Assembly: GCA_963621245.1 (NCBI GenBank)
Contig: CAVFCW010000001.1
Coordinates: 310,001 to 374,000 of the forward strand
Reading direction: 5' to 3'
DNA: 64,000 nucleotides
Source of the DNA: SIG603 sp963621245
GTDB lineage: Bacteria > Bacillota > Clostridia > Oscillospirales > Acutalibacteraceae
The notes beneath the pieces were generated by a model. The model had not been told where the DNA came from, did no database searches, and worked only from the letters and a program-made list of their open reading frames with translations. The position numbers and the translations under genes are program-made. The stretch's first letter is position 1. Each line of letters begins with the position of its first letter. This document shows positions 17,152 through 25,616 of the stretch, piece by piece.

Positions 17152-17922
17152 TCACTTGAGGCTAAAACGGGTGACGCAGTTGCAAAGCCCGGTTTTCGGG
17201 TCTGCGTCAATCAGCATGCAGTCAAGGCGTGAAGCACCCTGCTCGTAGTCAAAGCGAACGGGAAGTTTTGTGCGAAGCTTTTTTATCACAAGCTCCTTTT
17301 TAACGCCGAGAACAGAATCTATACAGCCTGTCATGCCGACATCGGTTATGTATCCCGTGCCGTTCGGCAAAATACACTCGTCTGCTGTCTGCACATGGGT
17401 GTGAGTGCCGAAAACTGCCGTTACCCGTCCGTCCGCATAAAAGCCGAATGCTCTTTTCTCTCCTGTTGCCTCGGCATGAAAATCAACTATTTTGATTTTC
17501 GGTAAATCGTCACGCTTTAATATCTCGTCAAGCTTGTCAAACGGACTGTCAAAATTATCTATATACATCTGTCCTATAAGATTTATAACGCAAATGCTTG
17601 TTCTGCCCATATCGAGAACGCAAACTCCGCTGCCGGGAGCTCCGTTCGGAAAATTTGCGGGTCTTATGCATGTCTCGGTCTCGTCAAGATAATCGTAAAT
17701 TTCGGGGCGTCTGTACGTATGGTTGCCAAGCGTGATAACATCGACTCCGCTGTCAAAAAGATATTTTGCCGAGGCGGGAGTGATTCCGTTACCGTCCGAA
17801 GAATTCTCTCCGTTGCAAATAACGGCGTCTATGCCGTTTTCACGCCTGAATTTCGGCAATTTATCGCGCAGATGACGGCATCCGTTTCCGCCCACAACAT
17901 CTCCGATTACAAGTATTTTCAT
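17152..17922 (-). CDS. ymdB: YmdB-family metallophosphoesterase
   Basis: A 256-residue dinuclear-metal phosphoesterase of the YmdB family, known in Bacillus as a cyclic-nucleotide phosphodiesterase affecting biofilm and motility. Metal-ligand motifs are visible: GDVVG at the N-terminus, NGENSSDG, LGNHTYR, and GTHTHVQTAD near residue 175. The C-terminal VGMTGCIDSVLG is also family-typical. The usual GNHTWD appears here as GNHTYR, a small change beside the metal site. The gene stands alone and is divergent from the hydrolase-NUDIX gene across 246 bases in which no clear regulatory site was found. Confidence 0.93.
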   Translation of the reverse strand: MKILVIGDVVGGNGCRHLRDKLPKFRRENGIDAVICNGENSSDGNGITPASAKYLFDSGVDVITLGNHTYRRPEIYDYLDETETCIRPANFPNGAPGSGVCVLDMGRTSICVINLIGQMYIDNFDSPFDKLDEILKRDDLPKIKIVDFHAEATGEKRAFGFYADGRVTAVFGTHTHVQTADECILPNGTGYITDVGMTGCIDSVLGVKKELVIKKLRTKLPVRFDYEQGASRLDCMLIDADPKTGLCNCVTRFSLK

Positions 17923-18168
17923 TAAAAATCTCCTGTTTCTTTATTTTATCAATCCTTAAGCTTAAAAAGCTTGGAATTTTCGCTCAAATATTCTTAATTA
18001 TACTATTTAGAGCCGATAATCACAACAAAATTAAGTGATATATTTTTCTTTTGTTCACAAATAGGGCGTATTTATGTGATATTCTGATGTAGGGTACAAA
18101 TCCGATGCTTTTAAGCACGAGATTATTCAAAATTTGTATAATTTCACTATATAAGAAGGAGTTTTATT

Positions 18169-19521
18169 ATGAGCAAAACTTTAATTCCTCAAATTTTCAG
18201 ATGCAAAAGAGACGGCTTAACCATAAAAGGAAATATTTACGGTGTGTCCGAGGACGAAAAAAAGCCGGCGGTTATTATAAGTCACGGATTTTTGTCCAAC
18301 CGCCGAAGCGTGAGAAAATACGCAAAACTTTTGGCTGAGGCGGGATTTGTAGCATTCACGTTTGATTTCTCAGGCGGCGGAATTATGTGCGAAAGCGAGG
18401 GAAAAACGGAAGACATGACCGTTTTCACGGAGCTCAAGGACCTTTCGGCTGTTGTTGATTTCGCAATTTCCCAGCCGTACGTAAATGATACGAGAGTAGC
18501 GCTTATGGGTTGCAGTCAGGGCGGATTCGTCTCCGCTATTTATGCCGCAAGACACCCGGAAAAAGTCGAGAGATTGGCGCTTTTCTATCCCGCATTCTCA
18601 ATTCCCGATGACGCAAGGGACGGAAAAATGCTCTTCTATAAATTCGACCCAGATAATATTCCTGACATTCTCGGAAAGAATCCCATGAAGCTTGGCGGCA
18701 ATTATGCGAGAAGCGTAATCGATAAGGACGCCGACGAACTCATCGAGGGATTTGATGGTCCTGTTTTACTCGTTCACGGAGAGAAGGACGCTGTTGTTGA
18801 CTGCGTTTATTCTTTCGAGGCAGAGAAAAACTATAAAAACGCAGAAATGGTCTTGATTGAGGATGGCGCACACGGATTTGAGGGAAAAGCCGACATTGAA
18901 GCCATGCTCGCACTGCGCAAATTCATGGACGAAAGCGAGAGTTTCAAGTACGGCGATCTTCTCTGGGACACCGAGGAGAAAGAAACTATTCTTCACACGC
19001 CTGTTTTCGATGTGGTCAAGGAATCGAAAACATCGAGAACGGGAATTGACGGCGATTACGTTGCGATTGAAGCGCCCGATTGGGTTGTTGTCGTTGCCGT
19101 TCACGAGGATAACTTTGTTCTTGTAAGACAGTGGCGCCACGGCGAGGGCAGAATTACGCTCGAATTCCCCGGCGGAGTTTGCGAAGAGGGCGAAACGCCA
19201 AAGGAAACCGCCACGCGTGAACTATTGGAAGAAACGGGATTCAAGGCTAACAAATTGACAAGGCTTTGCACGGTCAGCGCAAATCCCGCACTTTTCAGAA
19301 ATCACTTCAGCGTTTTTCTTGCAGAAGATCTCGAAGAAACGGAAGAAAGAAAACTTGACGAGGACGAAATCCTCGATTTTGAAGAACTTCCGATCGATGA
19401 GGTTATCGCAAGATACGGTGACGGCGAGCTCACACATGCCTACATGGGAACCGCACTTGCGTGTTATCTCAGACATATCAACGAGCCTAATAGTGATATT
19501 GTAGAAAATTCAGAGGATTAA
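18169..19521 (+). CDS. Alpha/beta hydrolase-NUDIX hydrolase fusion
   Basis: A single 450-codon frame carrying two complete enzymes. Residues 1-255 form an alpha/beta hydrolase of the serine-aminopeptidase/esterase type: ISHGFLSN, nucleophile elbow GCSQGG with Ser116, Asp207 in HGEKD, and His235 in DGAHGFEG. Residues about 270-450 form an ADP-ribose-pyrophosphatase-like NUDIX hydrolase; the box from Gly336 (GVCEEGE, then REL and EETG at 350-357) fits G-x5-E-x7-R-E-x2-E-E-x-G exactly. The linker (about 252-272) is acidic and has no Met with a ribosome site, so this is one polypeptide, not two genes. A GAAGGAG site precedes the ATG. The substrate pair is unknown. Confidence 0.92.
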   Translation: MSKTLIPQIFRCKRDGLTIKGNIYGVSEDEKKPAVIISHGFLSNRRSVRKYAKLLAEAGFVAFTFDFSGGGIMCESEGKTEDMTVFTELKDLSAVVDFAISQPYVNDTRVALMGCSQGGFVSAIYAARHPEKVERLALFYPAFSIPDDARDGKMLFYKFDPDNIPDILGKNPMKLGGNYARSVIDKDADELIEGFDGPVLLVHGEKDAVVDCVYSFEAEKNYKNAEMVLIEDGAHGFEGKADIEAMLALRKFMDESESFKYGDLLWDTEEKETILHTPVFDVVKESKTSRTGIDGDYVAIEAPDWVVVVAVHEDNFVLVRQWRHGEGRITLEFPGGVCEEGETPKETATRELLEETGFKANKLTRLCTVSANPALFRNHFSVFLAEDLEETEERKLDEDEILDFEELPIDEVIARYGDGELTHAYMGTALACYLRHINEPNSDIVENSED

Positions 19522-19534
19522 ATAACATTTTTTG

Positions 19535-19563
19535 TTGAAATAATTCCAATCCCGTTATATAAT
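19535..19563 (+). promoter_or_regulatory. Promoter for glgA
   Basis: TTGAAA (19535-19540), a 17-base spacer and a perfect TATAAT (19558-19563) give an untranslated leader of about 90 bases before the glgA start. Confidence 0.8.
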
Positions 19564-19659
19564 CAAAGTGCAGACGTATCGTTTATCTTTTATTTAACGT
19601 TACATTTTGCCAAAATTAGGATTTTTCACTCCATAATCATATAAAGAGAGGTTTTTATA

Positions 19660-21174
19660 ATGGCTGATATGACAAACGCAACCGAAAACTATGAGCAGAA
19701 CATCGAAGAGCTCTACGGCCCGAGAAGAAGCATTGCTTTCATCGGCTCGGAGTGCTATCCGTTCGTAAAAACAGGCGGTCTGGGAGACGTTATGTACGCT
19801 TTACCGAAGGTTCTCGCAAAGCAGAACTGCGATGTTAAGGTTATCATTCCGAAGTATGCATGCATTCCAGAGAAATGGCAGGACAAAATGGTTTACAGAG
19901 GTTCGTTCTACATGGATCTTTGTGCCGACGGAAAGAGCTACTATGTAGGCATCATGGAATATGTTGAAGACGGAGTTGTCTATGATTTCATAGATAATGA
20001 GGAATTCTTCAGCTGGGGCAAGCCCTACACTGACCTTGTTGTCGATATTCCGAAATACTGCTATTTCGGCAAGGCAGCTCTTGCGGCTCTCAACTTCATG
20101 GACTGGTATCCAGACATCATTCATTGCCACGACTGGCAGGCAGGTCTTGTTCCTGTCTACCTCAGAACTCTTTTTGCAGACACACCGCTTAATAACGCCA
20201 AGGTTATCACAACAATTCACAACCTCAGATTCCAGGGCATTTACAGCGCAGAAACAATCAAGTACTGGTCAGGTCTCCCCGATTATGTATTCGACATCGA
20301 TTGCCTCGGATTCGGCGACGGTGCCGCAAATATGTTCAAGGGCGGACTTGCTTATTCCGATAAAATCACAACCGTCAGCGCAACCTATGCAGAGGAAATC
20401 AAAACTCCTTTCTTCGGTGAAAATCTTGACGGTCACCTCAGATTCCACGAGGGCAAGCTTTGCGGCATAGTCAACGGCATCGACGTTGAACTTTGGAACC
20501 CTGAAACCGACAAACTTCTCGCAGAGAACTACAACAGCGAAAACGCCGTTGAGAAGAAAAAGCTCAACAAGCTTGCACTTCAAAGCGAACTCGGACTCAA
20601 CAAGGATGAGGATAAGTTTGTTATCGGCCTCGTCTCAAGACTTACAAATCAGAAGGGTCTTGACCTTGTTAACGCTATTGCCGAGGACCTCATGGACGGC
20701 AACACTCAGGTAGTCATTCTCGGTACGGGCGAACCCGAGTACGAGAACTCTTTCCGCTACTTTGAAAACACCTATAAAGGTGACTTTGCAGCTTGCATTC
20801 AGTATGACGAGGCAAGAGCACACAGAATTTATGCCGGATGTGACGCAATGCTCATTCCGTCACTCTTCGAGCCGTGCGGACTCACTCAGCTTTACTCCAT
20901 GAGATACGGCTCCGTTCCGATTGTTCGTGAGACGGGCGGCCTCAAGGATACCGTCGAGCCGTACAATAAATTCTTCGGCTGGGGCAACGGCTTCACATTT
21001 ATCGATTATTATCCGCAGAATCTTCTCGACTGCATCAACCGCGCAAAGACTCTCTACTTCGAGAACCGCCCCGCTTGGGACGAAATGGTCGTTCGCGATA
21101 TGAACAAGGATGTATCGTGGGAAAAATCCGCAAAGCAGTATAAGGATCTTTATCTCAGCCTTACAAACTGGTAA
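19660..21174 (+). CDS. glgA: Glycogen (ADP-glucose starch) synthase
   Basis: A GT5-family glycogen synthase that transfers glucose from ADP-glucose to growing alpha-1,4-glucan. The 504-residue protein has the diagnostic KTGGLGDV loop (about residues 37-44), HCHDWQAGL, TTIHNLRFQG, GIVNGID, SRLTNQKGLD, and the C-terminal PSLFEPCGLTQ and RETGGLKDTV. It carries an N-terminal extension of about 20 residues rich in acidic residues. The start has AGAGAGG upstream. The gene is monocistronic, between its own promoter and terminator; glgC and glgB are not in the window. Confidence 0.96.
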   Translation: MADMTNATENYEQNIEELYGPRRSIAFIGSECYPFVKTGGLGDVMYALPKVLAKQNCDVKVIIPKYACIPEKWQDKMVYRGSFYMDLCADGKSYYVGIMEYVEDGVVYDFIDNEEFFSWGKPYTDLVVDIPKYCYFGKAALAALNFMDWYPDIIHCHDWQAGLVPVYLRTLFADTPLNNAKVITTIHNLRFQGIYSAETIKYWSGLPDYVFDIDCLGFGDGAANMFKGGLAYSDKITTVSATYAEEIKTPFFGENLDGHLRFHEGKLCGIVNGIDVELWNPETDKLLAENYNSENAVEKKKLNKLALQSELGLNKDEDKFVIGLVSRLTNQKGLDLVNAIAEDLMDGNTQVVILGTGEPEYENSFRYFENTYKGDFAACIQYDEARAHRIYAGCDAMLIPSLFEPCGLTQLYSMRYGSVPIVRETGGLKDTVEPYNKFFGWGNGFTFIDYYPQNLLDCINRAKTLYFENRPAWDEMVVRDMNKDVSWEKSAKQYKDLYLSLTNW

Positions 21175-21192
21175 TAAGAAACATAAATCACG

Positions 21193-21222
21193 GGGACTTG
21201 CAAATGCAAGTCCCTATTTTTT
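21193..21222 (+). terminator. Intrinsic terminator for glgA
   Basis: Stem GGGACTTGC/GCAAGTCCC with loop AAAT is followed by TATTTTTT. Confidence 0.93.
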
Positions 21223-21417
21223 ATCATTAACGAGAACAAAATCAGCATTTTTGCGTATTTTACACTAATTGTTATTGACTTTATGAAAAATATCTGTTAA
21301 TCTTATTGCAAGAGAATATTAAAGATGCTTCTTTTTGATACATTTTGATATTTTTTTAACTAAGATGTGGTTCTCGGCATACGGTCGGGAAAATTTTTCA
21401 CAAAGAGGTATGTTACC

Positions 21418-22053
21418 ATGGCAATCAACACATTCAGCTATCCGACCTCAAACAGCAACATTAAACTGAGAGTTGCAAGAGGACACTTCGCCGCTAAGCA
21501 CAGCCATACCAATTATTATATTGATCTGACAATGACAAAGCACCGTCTCTCCGAGGCAAAAGAGGCTGCGGTAGAACTCGCAAGAGGATTCAGAAGCAGC
21601 GCAATAGTCGATACGATTCTCTGCCTTGACGGCACGGAGATTATCGGCACGTGCATGGCAAGCGAGCTCACAAAGCACGGCATTCAGAGCATGAACGCTC
21701 ACCAGACAATCTATGTCGTCTCACCGGAAGAAAACGGCGGCCAGCTGTTGTTCCGTGAGAACGTATCTCCGATGATAGCAGGCAAAAACGTTATTATTCT
21801 CTCGGCGTCCGTCACAACGGGATATACCGTTCAGACGGCTATCGAGTGCGTAAATTACTACGGTGGAACCACCCAGGGAGTTTGCTCCATCTTCACGTGC
21901 GTCAAAGAGGTTGGCGGCTTCAAGGTAAATTCCATATTTGACACCGAGGCTCTTAACGACTACTCTTCAAAGTCCGTTTCAGAATGTCCGCTCTGCAAGG
22001 CGGGAATCAAGGTTGACGCAATGATCAACAGCTACGGAATTTCAAGCTTTTAA
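21418..22053 (+). CDS. Phosphoribosyltransferase-like protein (OPRT-like fold) with altered PRPP loop
   Basis: A 211-residue protein with the outline of a type I phosphoribosyltransferase, often annotated as orotate phosphoribosyltransferase in related genomes. The region normally reading hydrophobic-x-Asp-Asp-x-x-x-Thr-Gly-Gly-Thr, which binds PRPP, is here NVIILSASVTTGYTV: the two acidic residues are Ser-Ala, although the TTG remains. The C-terminus has a CPLCKAG knuckle, atypical for OPRT. I start at the ATG at 21418, preceded by AAAGAGGT; a 17-codon upstream extension has no ribosome site. It lies between glgA and the nucleoside-salvage group but is bounded by terminators. Function is uncertain; it could bind rather than make nucleotides. 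Confidence 0.75.
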   Translation: MAINTFSYPTSNSNIKLRVARGHFAAKHSHTNYYIDLTMTKHRLSEAKEAAVELARGFRSSAIVDTILCLDGTEIIGTCMASELTKHGIQSMNAHQTIYVVSPEENGGQLLFRENVSPMIAGKNVIILSASVTTGYTVQTAIECVNYYGGTTQGVCSIFTCVKEVGGFKVNSIFDTEALNDYSSKSVSECPLCKAGIKVDAMINSYGISSF

Positions 22054-22069
22054 CCCACCAAACTACTTT

Positions 22070-22097
22070 GGAGCGAACTTTGTGTTCGCTCCTTTTT
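22070..22097 (+). terminator. Intrinsic terminator
   Basis: Stem GGAGCGAAC/GTTCGCTCC with a five-base loop and T5 follows the phosphoribosyltransferase-like gene. Confidence 0.93.
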
Positions 22098-22127
22098 GCA
22101 TTTTTCTCGCATTTTAAGCCCCTGTTG

Positions 22128-22136
22128 TGTTACAAT
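22128..22136 (+). promoter_or_regulatory. Possible extended -10 for the dsdA-like/cdd/pdp group
   Basis: TGT-TACAAT is a good extended -10 element about 48 bases before the start at 22184, but the -35 region is poor. It is the only promoter-like element found after the preceding terminator. Confidence 0.4.
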
Positions 22137-22183
22137 GAAATCAGAAACCAAACTGAAGACATAACACGGAAAGGCTGATAAAA

Positions 22184-23131
22184 ATGCAGATTGAAACTCT
22201 TTCACAAAAAGAGCTTTACATAAACAATAATCTCATTCACACTGAAATTCACTCGAAAATCAACGGCTACGGTCACATTTACATGAAAGCGGCTCAAAAC
22301 CGCTATATGCGCTTTATGCCTTTTTTTGCGGCGGCTTTCCCTGAGACCGAAAGTCGCAAAGGAATAATCGAATCGGAGCTAATCGAAGTCACAGATACAT
22401 CAAGTGTAACCAAAGAATTCTTTTGCGGCAGAATTTTTCTTAAGGACGATTCAAAGCTACCCGTCGGGGGCAGTTTATATTCCCGCGGAAGTATTCACGA
22501 ACTTCTTCACTTGACCGAAAAACTTCTGCAAAAGGAAAAACTCCTTTCCCCCACCGAGAATTACTCCAAAATTTTCACACCGCCAATAGAAGAATTCCTC
22601 TCAAACTATACGGTTTATACGGCAAATGGCAATCTCGAAACGGGTGTTCAAGCTGTCGCAACCAAACTCGGTTTTAAAGTTTCTGCTACAAACGAAAACA
22701 GTGAAAATGACGAATTCGGCTTTTTTATCGGTGACGCATCCTCAGAGGATTTGTTTTTCGGCTGTTCATCGGCGGCACTTAGACTAAAGGTTCAGTTAAA
22801 CAAGGCTCATGTAACCGTTGATGACGCTCATCCGCTGTTTGTCGTAATTCCATCCGACACAGCCGAAGCCGCCGCAGGAGTTTGTTTCGGTCTTAAAGAG
22901 CTTTTCGGAGCCAACACACATTGTTTTTTTGTAGAGTCGGAGAATAATACCAAGCAAATTGATTTTGTCACGCCTTCAGACGAATTTACCGACCTAATGA
23001 TAAAAAGTCTCGTTTCGGGAGTTTTCACGAATGAAAACGCCAAGTCATCGGAGAAATCGTTTGAAGCGTACGCAAAAAAGTATGATTTAACGGATAAACT
23101 CAGTTCTGCCTCATATATTTTCTGGGCATAA
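22184..23131 (+). CDS. D-serine dehydratase (DsdA)-related protein lacking catalytic residues
   Basis: A 315-residue relative of D-serine ammonia-lyase (about 440 residues in E. coli). Stretches AFPETESRKGIIESELIEV, NYSKIF, KLGFKV, VDDAHPLFV and FGLKELFG align well with DsdA from memory. However the PLP Schiff-base lysine (DsdA SIKARGG) is replaced: here SLYSRGS, Tyr99. The PLP-phosphate loop STGNLG is TANGNLE (about 146-152), the glycine loop GVGGGPGG is DTAEAAAG, about 35 residues after KLGFKV are missing, and the end is truncated at YIFWA. The frame is intact and has a start with GGAAAGG upstream, so it looks like an expressed pseudoenzyme rather than a decayed pseudogene. cdd follows 38 bases later. 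Confidence 0.8.
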   Translation: MQIETLSQKELYINNNLIHTEIHSKINGYGHIYMKAAQNRYMRFMPFFAAAFPETESRKGIIESELIEVTDTSSVTKEFFCGRIFLKDDSKLPVGGSLYSRGSIHELLHLTEKLLQKEKLLSPTENYSKIFTPPIEEFLSNYTVYTANGNLETGVQAVATKLGFKVSATNENSENDEFGFFIGDASSEDLFFGCSSAALRLKVQLNKAHVTVDDAHPLFVVIPSDTAEAAAGVCFGLKELFGANTHCFFVESENNTKQIDFVTPSDEFTDLMIKSLVSGVFTNENAKSSEKSFEAYAKKYDLTDKLSSASYIFWA

Positions 23132-23169
23132 TATTTTGACATCGTTACTTAATCAAAGCAGGTGATTTT

Positions 23170-23616
23170 ATGCGTAACGAATATGAAATAAAAGACAACA
23201 AACAAATTAACGAACAGGAACTTTATGCACTCATTACATCCGCTCTCGAAATGAGAGAAAAATCATATTGTCCGTATTCAAATTATGCAGTCGGAGCTGC
23301 AATTATGAGCATCGACGGTGAAATTTACACGGGTTGTAATATCGAAAATTCATCGTTTCCCGCCGGCATATGCGCCGAGAGAACGGCACTTTTCAAAGCC
23401 GTTGCCGACGGAAAACGGGATTTTAAAGCGCTTGCCGTTTGCGGCGGAAAACAAGGCGAAGATCCGACAGACTTTGCCTATCCGTGCGGAATTTGCAGGC
23501 AGGCTTTGAGCGAATTTTGCGACAAAAACTTCAAAGTGATAGTAGCCGTAAGTGAAAACAATTACAAAATTCTTGATTTTGGCGAACTTTTGCCGTATTC
23601 CTTTGAACTATCGTGA
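23170..23616 (+). CDS. cdd: Cytidine deaminase
   Basis: Deaminates cytidine and deoxycytidine to uridine forms in pyrimidine salvage. The 148-residue protein has the substrate motif YCPYSNYAVGAA, the zinc motif CAERTA (zinc Cys and catalytic Glu) and PCGICRQ with the other two zinc cysteines. This is the homotetrameric, Firmicutes-type enzyme with a slightly long N-terminus of about 20 residues. AGGTGA precedes the ATG. It is followed after 39 bases by pdp, so products pass to the phosphorylase for base release. Confidence 0.96.
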   Translation: MRNEYEIKDNKQINEQELYALITSALEMREKSYCPYSNYAVGAAIMSIDGEIYTGCNIENSSFPAGICAERTALFKAVADGKRDFKALAVCGGKQGEDPTDFAYPCGICRQALSEFCDKNFKVIVAVSENNYKILDFGELLPYSFELS

Positions 23617-23655
23617 TTTGAATTAAATATCGTTACGGCTTGAAGGGAGAACATC

Positions 23656-24915
23656 ATGAGAATGTATGATATTATCGAGAAAAAGAAAATCGGAAAAGAA
23701 TTGTCAAACGAAGAAATCGCTTATTTCGTAAAAGGCTTCACAAACGGAGAGATACCCGATTATCAGGCATCCGCTCTGCTTATGGCAATTTACTTCAATT
23801 CCATGAGCGAAAGAGAAATTATGTCTCTCACGCTCAATATGAGAGATTCTGGAGAGACAATCAATCTTTCCACAATTGACGGAATAAAAGTTGATAAGCA
23901 CTCTACAGGAGGTGTCGGCGACAAAGTAACGCTGATTGCCGCACCGATTGCGGCGGCATGCGGTGTTCCCACAGCAAAAATGAGCGGTCGTGGACTCGGA
24001 TTCACGGGCGGCACGGCTGATAAACTTGAAAGTATTCCGGGCCTTAGAGTAAATCTTGAAACAGATGAATTTTTAAATCAGGTAAATAAAATCGGAATTG
24101 CCGTGGCTACTCAAAACAAAGACCTTTGCCCGGCCGACAAAAAGCTGTATGCTTTAAGAGATGTAACCGCAACGGTAGACAGTCTGCCGCTTATAGCTTC
24201 GAGCATTATGAGCAAGAAACTTGCATCGGGCTGCGACAAAATTCTTCTCGATGTGACTGTCGGCAGCGGCGCATTTATGAAAACCCGTAAAGAAGCCGAA
24301 AAATTAGCCGATATAATGGTTAAAATCGGCACGAATTTAGGAAAAGAAACCCATGCCGTGATAACGGATATGGACTCTCCGCTCGGAAGAGCGGTCGGAA
24401 ACTGCCTTGAAGTGAAAGAAGCCGTGGAAATGCTTAAAGGCAGTGCCACTAAAGATTTGTGGGAAACCGCACTTTTGATAGCCTCGCATATGATTTTTCT
24501 CGGCGAGAAAGCCGAAAGCCTCGAAAAAGCGCGAATTCTTGCAGAAAACAGCATAAAGGACGGATCTGCGCTTAAAAAGTTCCGTCAGCTCGTTGCCGCT
24601 CAGGGCGGAGATGTTTCCTTCATCGATAATCCAGAAAAGCTCGCCCTTTCACCCGTCACACTCGAAATTAAAGCCGACTCTTGCGGTTACATAGAGAAAA
24701 TCGATGCACTTTCTTGCGGAAGAGCATCGGTCGCACTCGGTGCGGGACGAGAAAAAGAGGGCGACACAATCGACTTCGGCACTGGAATTTATCTAAACCG
24801 CAAACAAGGAGAAACCGTATTCAGAGGCGACAGCATTATGACTCTTTATTCTTCATCAATCGAAAAATGTGAGAGTGCCGCAGAGATTCTCAAAAATGCT
24901 GTAACAATCAGATAA
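23656..24915 (+). CDS. pdp: Pyrimidine-nucleoside (thymidine/uridine) phosphorylase
   Basis: Splits uridine, deoxyuridine or thymidine with phosphate to the base and (deoxy)ribose-1-phosphate. The 419-residue length and motifs fit the glycosyltransferase family 3 nucleoside phosphorylases: MRMYDIIEKKK start, VDKHSTGGVGDK phosphate-binding loop, KMSGRGLGFTGGTADKLE signature, and the C-terminal ALGAGREKEGD domain. Together with cdd it forms a standard pyrimidine-salvage pair. AAGGGAGA lies before the start. A terminator shared with the convergent ppiB follows. Confidence 0.96.
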   Translation: MRMYDIIEKKKIGKELSNEEIAYFVKGFTNGEIPDYQASALLMAIYFNSMSEREIMSLTLNMRDSGETINLSTIDGIKVDKHSTGGVGDKVTLIAAPIAAACGVPTAKMSGRGLGFTGGTADKLESIPGLRVNLETDEFLNQVNKIGIAVATQNKDLCPADKKLYALRDVTATVDSLPLIASSIMSKKLASGCDKILLDVTVGSGAFMKTRKEAEKLADIMVKIGTNLGKETHAVITDMDSPLGRAVGNCLEVKEAVEMLKGSATKDLWETALLIASHMIFLGEKAESLEKARILAENSIKDGSALKKFRQLVAAQGGDVSFIDNPEKLALSPVTLEIKADSCGYIEKIDALSCGRASVALGAGREKEGDTIDFGTGIYLNRKQGETVFRGDSIMTLYSSSIEKCESAAEILKNAVTIR

Positions 24916-24920
24916 AAGAA

Positions 24921-24958
24921 AAATCGGGGAGAATGTAAAAATTCTCTCCGATTTGTTT
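24921..24958. terminator. Bidirectional intrinsic terminator
   Basis: Stem AAATCGGGGAGAAT/ATTCTCTCCGATTT with a six-base loop lies between convergent pdp and ppiB. Downstream T runs occur on both strands (TTGTTTT and TTTTTCTTTT). Confidence 0.88.
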
Positions 24959-24981
24959 TAAATCTTATTTTGATTTTTTAA

Positions 24982-25497
24982 TCAAGCTTTCTCCGGCTCC
25001 GGATAATCAACGCCGAATGTCTCTACGGTAACCTCTTCCATAACGCAGTCGTCATAAGGTCTGTCCATATAGTCTCTCTCGGATGCGACTATTGCGTCGG
25101 CAACCTCCTGACCCTCGGTAAGCTTACCGAAGGATGCATACTGACCGTCGAGGTGCGGTGCGTCTGCAACCATGATGAAGAACTGGCTTCCCGCTGAGTT
25201 CGGTCTCATAGAACGAGCCATTGAGATAACGCCCGTTGTGTGCTTTAAGTCGTTCTTGAATCCGTTAGCGGAGAATTCGCCCTTGATTGAATAGTCGGGG
25301 CCGCCCATTCCCGTTCCCTCGGGGTCGCCGCCCTGAATCATAAATCCGGGAATGACACGGTGGAAAATTGTGCCGTTATAAAAGCCGGACTTGACGAGAG
25401 AAATAAAATTGTTTACAGTATTAGGGGCAACCTCAGGATAAAGCTCAAGCTTCATTGTGCCCTTATTTGTCTTGACGGTAACGATAGGATTTGACAT
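24982..25497 (-). CDS. ppiB: Cyclophilin-type peptidyl-prolyl cis-trans isomerase
   Basis: Cytoplasmic cyclophilin that speeds cis-trans isomerisation at proline during folding. The 171-residue protein has FHRVIPGFMIQGGDP with the catalytic Arg, GSQFFI, and HLDGQYASFGK. No signal peptide is present. The C-terminus carries a short Glu-rich tail. It starts at 25497 with GAAAGGAAA upstream and is divergent from exoA. Single-gene transcription is likely. Confidence 0.95.
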   Translation of the reverse strand: MSNPIVTVKTNKGTMKLELYPEVAPNTVNNFISLVKSGFYNGTIFHRVIPGFMIQGGDPEGTGMGGPDYSIKGEFSANGFKNDLKHTTGVISMARSMRPNSAGSQFFIMVADAPHLDGQYASFGKLTEGQEVADAIVASERDYMDRPYDDCVMEEVTVETFGVDYPEPEKA

Positions 25498-25616
25498 ATC
25501 ATTTTCCTTTCTTGCTTCGTAAAATAAATCGAAAGATTTTACTTTTCGATTTTAACTTTTATCAGTATATCAGCTAATTTTTAAATAATCAAGTAAATAA
25601 ACAAAGGAGCTTTTAC

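Noticed and set aside
17945..17975. AAGCTT direct/inverted repeat upstream of ymdB
   Set aside because: Two six-base copies in AT-rich sequence, too short to support an operator or terminator.
21367..21417. Seventeen extra N-terminal codons for the phosphoribosyltransferase-like gene
   Set aside because: No ribosome site before the upstream start, whereas AAAGAGGT lies 8 bases before the ATG at 21418. The same reasoning removes extensions on oppA, fakA, pyk, hup, rqcP, hisD and the zinc-ribbon gene.
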